Shown: one piece after another, positions 34,102-37,874 of the stretch
Layout of the letters: every line of letters starts with the position of its first letter
How positions within the stretch are numbered: position 1 is the stretch's first letter
Source: Candidatus Arcticimaribacter sp. UBA7428
GTDB taxonomy: Bacteria; Bacteroidota; Bacteroidia; Flavobacteriales; Flavobacteriaceae
DNA: 37,874 bases
Assembly (NCBI GenBank): GCA_002477625.1
Contig: DLQQ01000063.1
Coordinates: 1 to 37,874 of the forward strand
Reading direction: 5' to 3'
Program-made: the position numbers and the translations under genes
The notes under the pieces: generated by a model
Database searches by the model: none
Seen by the model: only the letters and a program-made list of their open reading frames with translations
What the model was told of the DNA's origin: nothing

Positions 34102-34344
34102 ATGAGCAAGATCGAATCATCAGATGCGTTTGAATCTTTAAAAGCAAATATAGGAAAAGAATTGAAGAAGCTTAGGGTAAATGCAGGTTACAAAAGTTAT
34201 GAAGTTTTTGCATGGGACAATAAAATAAGTCACATTCAATATCGGAAGATGGAGAAAGGAACTAACTGTACTTTAAAAAGCTTAAAAAGAGTGCTTGGTA
34301 TCCACGATGTACGCATGGATACCTTTTTCAATTCTTTATTCTGA
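34102..34344 (+). CDS. Small HTH-like (XRE-type) protein
   Basis: An 80-residue, basic protein. Residues about 12-70 fit a Xre-like helix-turn-helix (LKANIGKELKKLRVNAGYKS, then HIQYRKMEKGTNCTLKSLKR), with the typical Y-x-x-M/E-x-G pattern. It is probably a DNA-binding regulator, although no target is evident. Codons and size are compatible with a real gene. The preceding 108 bases (33994-34101) are AT-rich without a clear promoter. Its 3' end overlaps that of the convergent CYTH gene by 9 bases. Confidence 0.75.
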   Translation: MSKIESSDAFESLKANIGKELKKLRVNAGYKSYEVFAWDNKISHIQYRKMEKGTNCTLKSLKRVLGIHDVRMDTFFNSLF

Positions 34345-34791
34345 ATTGGATAAGTAAGAATTATAATACTTCTTATCTCCAGTAACTTCTTTATCAACCC
34401 ATTTGGGTATTTCAAAAAACTCCTTAGAAGAATTTAGTTCTACTTCTGCTAGAACCAAGCCGTTATGGGATCCCTCAAACTCATCAACTTCAAACAATAC
34501 TCCTTTGTAAGTAACTTCATACCTTGTTTTTTCAATAATTGTTGGCAGACACAGTGCAATTAATTCTTGAGCTTCTTTTAATGGAATTTCTTTTTCCCAC
34601 TCAAAACGACTCAGACCGTCTTCTGATGAAATACCTTTAATAGTCAAAAACCCTTGATCTTTTCGAATTCTTACACGGACAGTACGATGTGGATCTTTTG
34701 TTAAATACCCTTGAACGATTTTTGTTTTTTGATGTGCTTCTTTTTTGTAGTCACTTGATTTAACTAAGAATTTTCGTTCTATTTCAATCAT
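34336..34791 (-). CDS. CYTH-domain protein (triphosphate tunnel metalloenzyme)
   Basis: A 151-residue protein starting MIEIERKFLV, the EIERKFLV signature of CYTH enzymes. Alternating charged strands (RTVRVRIRKD, FLTIKG, RFEWEKEIP, RYEVTYKGVLFEVDEFEG, LVLAEVELNS) form the triphosphate tunnel. Members hydrolyse triphosphates or thiamine triphosphate, or bind nucleotides; the substrate is unknown. A GGAGG lies close to the ATG, but only 2 bases away. It is divergent from dinB. Confidence 0.92.
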   Translation of the reverse strand: MIEIERKFLVKSSDYKKEAHQKTKIVQGYLTKDPHRTVRVRIRKDQGFLTIKGISSEDGLSRFEWEKEIPLKEAQELIALCLPTIIEKTRYEVTYKGVLFEVDEFEGSHNGLVLAEVELNSSKEFFEIPKWVDKEVTGDKKYYNSYLSNSE

Positions 34792-34813
34792 TTCCTCCCT
34801 ATTTTTATTCCAT

Positions 34814-34821
34814 TAAAGATA
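34814..34821 (-). promoter_or_regulatory. Candidate -7 box (TATCTTTA) of the CYTH gene
   Basis: On the minus strand TATCTTTA matches TAnnTTTG except the last base, 22 bases before the ATG at 34791. It lies within 10 bases of the opposite-strand dinB box. Confidence 0.4.
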
Positions 34822-34823
34822 TG

Positions 34824-34831
34824 TAATTTAG
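34824..34831 (+). promoter_or_regulatory. Candidate -7 box (TAATTTAG) of dinB, 3 bases before the ATG
   Basis: TAATTTAG matches TAnnTTTG at all but one position. Three bases separate it from the ATG at 34835, which would give a leaderless transcript. No LexA-like palindrome was recognised. Confidence 0.35.
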
Positions 34832-34834
34832 CCT

Positions 34835-35938
34835 ATGGATCAGGAAAACCATATTCGAAAGATAATCCATGTGGATATGGATGCTTTTTATGCATCGGTT
34901 GAGCAATTGGATAATCCTGAACTACGCAATAAGCCGATTGCTGTGGGTGGAGGAGGCGATCGTGGTGTAGTTGCAGCTGCAAGTTATGAAGCTCGGAAGT
35001 TTGGTGTACGCAGTGCGATGAGTGGAGTAGTGGCAAAACGGAATTGTCCGCATCTTATTTTTGTAAAACCCAGGTTTGAACGATACAAAGAGATTTCTGC
35101 TCAAATCCGAACTATTTTTTTTGAATATACGGACTTAGTCGAACCCCTTTCCCTGGATGAGGCCTATTTGGACGTTACCCAAAATAAAAAAAACTCTTTT
35201 TCTGCCAGTGTTTTAGCAACTGAAATACGTGAACGTATTCTGGAATCTACAGGTCTAAATGCTTCGGCTGGTATTTCTATTAATAAGTTTGTGGCTAAGA
35301 TTGCCAGTGATTTCAACAAACCCAATGGTCAAAAAACAGTTCCACCTGAGGAGGTTCTTGCCTTTTTAGAAGCCTTGGAAATAAGAAAGTTTCACGGAGT
35401 TGGAAAAGTTACAGCCAAGCGAATGTATCATCGAGGAATTTTTACGGGAGCAGATTTAAAACAAAAGTCAGAAGCATTCCTGACAGAACATTTCGGTAAA
35501 TCTGGACGTTATTATTTTAAAGCGATTCGAGGCATACATAACAGCCCAGTTGTCTCTTCTCGTGTTCCAAAGTCAATCGGAGCAGAACGCACTTTTCATG
35601 AAAACCTGACCAGCGAAGTATATCTGTCTGATAAAATCACAATCATAGCAGAAGAACTGGACAAACGAATACAGCGTTATCAGCACTCCGGAAAGACCAT
35701 CACACTTAAAATTAAATACTCTGATTTTGTGCAACAAACGCGAAGCAAAACCCTCCCTTTTTTCATTTCAGATAAAAGCATGATTGTTGAGCATGCACTG
35801 CAGCTTTTATATCAAGAAAAACTACAAAACTCAGTCCGCCTCTTGGGAATTACAATTTCAAATCTCAATACTTCAGAAAAGAAAAACGAAGAACACCCAA
35901 AAGAAAAAATAGAGGTACAGTTGAGTTTGCCTTTTTAA
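34835..35938 (+). CDS. dinB: DNA polymerase IV
   Basis: A 367-residue Y-family polymerase. Catalytic blocks are VDMDAFYASVEQ (Asp14) and SLDEAYLDVT (Asp/Glu near 104). The little-finger region carries GAERTFHENLT. The C-terminus ends VQLSLPF, a good beta-clamp-binding motif (QLxLPF form), so the enzyme is clamp-tethered. It performs error-prone bypass synthesis. It is divergent from the CYTH gene with only 43 bases between them and overlaps pyk by 4 bases at the 3' ends. Confidence 0.97.
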   Translation: MDQENHIRKIIHVDMDAFYASVEQLDNPELRNKPIAVGGGGDRGVVAAASYEARKFGVRSAMSGVVAKRNCPHLIFVKPRFERYKEISAQIRTIFFEYTDLVEPLSLDEAYLDVTQNKKNSFSASVLATEIRERILESTGLNASAGISINKFVAKIASDFNKPNGQKTVPPEEVLAFLEALEIRKFHGVGKVTAKRMYHRGIFTGADLKQKSEAFLTEHFGKSGRYYFKAIRGIHNSPVVSSRVPKSIGAERTFHENLTSEVYLSDKITIIAEELDKRIQRYQHSGKTITLKIKYSDFVQQTRSKTLPFFISDKSMIVEHALQLLYQEKLQNSVRLLGITISNLNTSEKKNEEHPKEKIEVQLSLPF

Positions 35939-37362
35939 ATCAAAGAAACTCGAAGTGTATTGACCATACCCTTGTCTATAATAGGCATTGCCGCTAGATT
36001 GATCAACATATCCCCTTTCTTTACAAAACCTTCTGCTTCAACTATTTTATTTACTTCTTCAACCGTATTATCCGTACTCTCAAAGCGATCGTAATAAAAT
36101 GCTTTTACACCCCATAGTAAATTGAGCTGAGAAAGAATGCGTTTGTTTGAAGTGAAAACCAAGACTGCAGCTGAAGGCCTCCAAGCAGATATTTGAAAAG
36201 CTGTGTAGCCGCTATTGGTGAGGGTGCAAATCGCTTTAGCATTAATTTCATTGGCCATTAGAGCAGCGTGGTAACATACTGATTTGGTTATGAAACGAGG
36301 TGTACGAATGTTGGGAGGAGTTTGTGGAACATTGATTAAAGAAGAATCTTCAACACTTTTGAGAATCGAAGTCATGGTTTCAATTACCTGAACTGGGTAG
36401 TCTCCGACAGATGTTTCTCCAGAGAGCATAACAGCATCTGCACCATCCATAACCGAGTTTGCAACATCGTTTACTTCAGCTCTTGTAGGGGTTAAACTGT
36501 CGATCATTGTCTCCATCATTTGTGTAGCAATGATTACTGGAATACGGGCTTGTTTAGCTTTAAGCACCAAATTCTTTTGAATTAAAGGCACCTCAGCAGC
36601 AGGAACTTCTACCCCCAGATCACCACGAGCTACCATAAGACCATCACAATAAGCAATGATTTTATCGATATTTTCAATCGCTTCTGGTTTTTCTATTTTA
36701 GCAATGATTGGGATCTTATAATCCGAATGTTTTTTAATAAGGTCTTGAAGTTCAATTAAATCTTCACTGTTTCGAACAAAAGAAAGTGCTATCCAATCGA
36801 CTTGCTGTTCAATAGCAAAAACAGCATCTTCGATATCTTTTTCGGTTAAAGCAGGAAGAGACACATTTGTATTGGGAAGGTTTACTCCCTTTTTAGATTT
36901 GAATGGGCCACCCTGAATTACTTTGGCAGTAACAATTTCTTTTCGGTCCGTAGAAACAACTTCAAAAATCAATTTCCCATCATCCAACAAAACGCGTTCT
37001 CCAGGATTTACATCCATAGGAAAACGTTGGTAAGTCATGTAAGCAGACTTCGCATCCCCTTCGAAAGGAGCAGCGGTATTGAACTCAACAAGATCACCCG
37101 GATGAACCACAGCACCTTCTTCTATAACACCTACTCTTAATTTTGGACCTTGCAAATCGCCTAGTATAGAGATGTGAAGGTTTAATTCGTCGCTTAGTTT
37201 TCTAATGATTTTGATGCGGACTGCAACATCATCGTGATCTGCATGCGAAAAATTTATTCTAAAGACATTGGTTCCAGCGAGCATCATTTTTCTGATAACG
37301 TCTTCGCTTTCCGATGCAGGTCCTAGAGTTGCAACTATTTTTGTTTTTTTAAGTAATGGCAT
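35935..37362 (-). CDS. pyk: Pyruvate kinase
   Basis: A 475-residue glycolytic enzyme beginning MPLLKKTKIVATLGPASESE, the universal N-terminus. Metal- and phosphate-binding segments are present: FRINFSHADHDD, IAKIEKPEAIENI, GLMVARGDLGVEVP and IATQMMETM, with SLTPTRAEVNDVANSVMDGA. It converts phosphoenolpyruvate to pyruvate with ATP formation. Its start codon touches the stop of the IPExxxVDY gene (1-base overlap), so the two are coupled. Confidence 0.97.
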   Translation of the reverse strand: MPLLKKTKIVATLGPASESEDVIRKMMLAGTNVFRINFSHADHDDVAVRIKIIRKLSDELNLHISILGDLQGPKLRVGVIEEGAVVHPGDLVEFNTAAPFEGDAKSAYMTYQRFPMDVNPGERVLLDDGKLIFEVVSTDRKEIVTAKVIQGGPFKSKKGVNLPNTNVSLPALTEKDIEDAVFAIEQQVDWIALSFVRNSEDLIELQDLIKKHSDYKIPIIAKIEKPEAIENIDKIIAYCDGLMVARGDLGVEVPAAEVPLIQKNLVLKAKQARIPVIIATQMMETMIDSLTPTRAEVNDVANSVMDGADAVMLSGETSVGDYPVQVIETMTSILKSVEDSSLINVPQTPPNIRTPRFITKSVCYHAALMANEINAKAICTLTNSGYTAFQISAWRPSAAVLVFTSNKRILSQLNLLWGVKAFYYDRFESTDNTVEEVNKIVEAEGFVKKGDMLINLAAMPIIDKGMVNTLRVSLI

Positions 37363-37832
37363 TAGTCAAAGATTATGTTTTTGGTTGATTTTATGGCTTT
37401 TTCAGCAATGCTATAAGCAATCTGCACCTCTGGAAGCTCTTGAATTTTTTTTACAAATAAACTGTTTATCGGGTCTTCTGGTTTTTTAATAAAATAGGTT
37501 ACCTGTTTGAACTCTGGTAAGAGGTACTGTTCAATGAAATAATTTTCTTCAAACAGTAAACTAGGTTGTTCACTCGAACGTTTTTCATTCACATATTTAT
37601 TGGGAAATAAATGCCAATAAGTTTCTTCATCCCAACTGTTTTCCCAAACCATTCCGTTTACATTTCTTTTCAAATGCGAGGAATAAAGATTGTGATCTCT
37701 TTTGAATTGAGTAGCACAACTTTGATTGATGAAATAGGCCAACTGAAAATCTTCTATCGAAGTGTGAATTGCAATTAATGAAAAAGATTCTTCTTCAACA
37801 GATTTACCGAGATGATGTTTCTTGTAGGTCAT
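37362..37832 (-). CDS. IPExxxVDY family protein
   Basis: A 156-residue protein of the flavobacterial IPExxxVDY family: the motif region reads LLPEFKQVTYF at about 104-114. The N-terminal ESFSLIAIHTSIEDFQLAYF is typical. Function is unknown, but in related genomes the gene sits between rnc and pyk, as it does here at the pyk side. It is the first gene of the pair and has a well-formed promoter at 37840-37867. Confidence 0.85.
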   Translation of the reverse strand: MTYKKHHLGKSVEEESFSLIAIHTSIEDFQLAYFINQSCATQFKRDHNLYSSHLKRNVNGMVWENSWDEETYWHLFPNKYVNEKRSSEQPSLLFEENYFIEQYLLPEFKQVTYFIKKPEDPINSLFVKKIQELPEVQIAYSIAEKAIKSTKNIIFD

Positions 37833-37839
37833 TAACGTG

Positions 37840-37867
37840 CAAAGATAATCATTTCCTGAAAACCCAA
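37840..37867 (-). promoter_or_regulatory. Strong flavobacterial promoter of the IPExxxVDY-pyk operon
   Basis: On the minus strand TTG (37867-37865), exactly 17 bases, then TATCTTTG (37847-37840), a full match to the consensus. Only seven bases lie between the box and the ATG at 37832, so the leader is very short or absent. This is the clearest promoter in the window. Confidence 0.75.
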
Positions 37868-37874
37868 TGAATAT

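Noticed and set aside
34793..34800. GGAGG Shine-Dalgarno-like motif before the CYTH gene
   Set aside because: It ends only 2 bases before the ATG, too close for normal use, and this phylum rarely uses such sites.

Overview
The window reads as a chromosome segment of a marine-type member of the Flavobacteriaceae (Bacteroidota). The evidence is the AT-rich sequence, the start sites without Shine-Dalgarno motifs, the flavobacterial promoter boxes (TTG, about 17-23 bases, TAnnTTTG), and family-typical blocks: a complete moxR-DUF58-batABCDE cluster, the pyruvate kinase / IPExxxVDY-family pair, and Bacteroidota-style lipoprotein signals. I saw no rRNA, tRNA, CRISPR array, insertion sequence or prophage. 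About 35 protein genes cover nearly the whole length.

Region 1 (1-8262) is a carbohydrate oxidation locus. A minus-strand operon encodes an exported TIM-barrel isomerase, an NHS-type MFS transporter, a Gfo/Idh/MocA oxidoreductase and a second TIM-barrel isomerase that runs off the left edge. Divergent from it are a GMC flavoprotein dehydrogenase with a cysteine cluster and its Tat-signal small subunit. Next to these lie a lipoprotein c-type cytochrome and a third exported TIM-barrel protein. Together they look like a periplasmic, respiratory-chain-linked sugar (probably 3-keto-glycoside) pathway; the substrate is inferred, not shown. A strong inverted repeat lies in the divergent promoter region.

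Region 2 (8333-14350) is mixed housekeeping: a Coq4-like membrane protein, a Cof-type HAD phosphatase, an EamA exporter, an ArsC/Spx-like protein, a PLP-dependent cystathionine synthase/lyase, an LpxH-type lipid A enzyme and HflX. Region 3 (14385-18399) holds a lipoprotein esterase, a scar made of the 3' ends of two lost divergent genes, and a minus-strand operon of aldo/keto reductase, SDR and an AlbA_2-type putative ATP-binding protein.

Region 4 (18548-27506) is the full aerotolerance-type operon: MoxR ATPase, DUF58, a two-TM protein, BatA, BatB, BatC, BatD and BatE, with tiny gaps or overlaps. Region 5 (27498-37832) holds cvpA, pheS, gpsA, an ALDH7-type dehydrogenase divergent from a lipoprotein isoaspartyl peptidase, a monooxygenase gene broken by one TAG codon, a small HTH-like protein, a CYTH protein, dinB, pyk and an IPExxxVDY protein.

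The most interesting points are the GMC/TIM-barrel oxidation locus with its palindrome, the exact HDxxHx11E Coq4 signature in a presumed menaquinone user, the double 3'-end deletion scar, the nonsense-interrupted monooxygenase, a perfect 13-bp hairpin inside batD, several promoter boxes that nearly abut start codons, and five tail-to-tail gene overlaps. I see no clearly unprecedented defence or mobile system.
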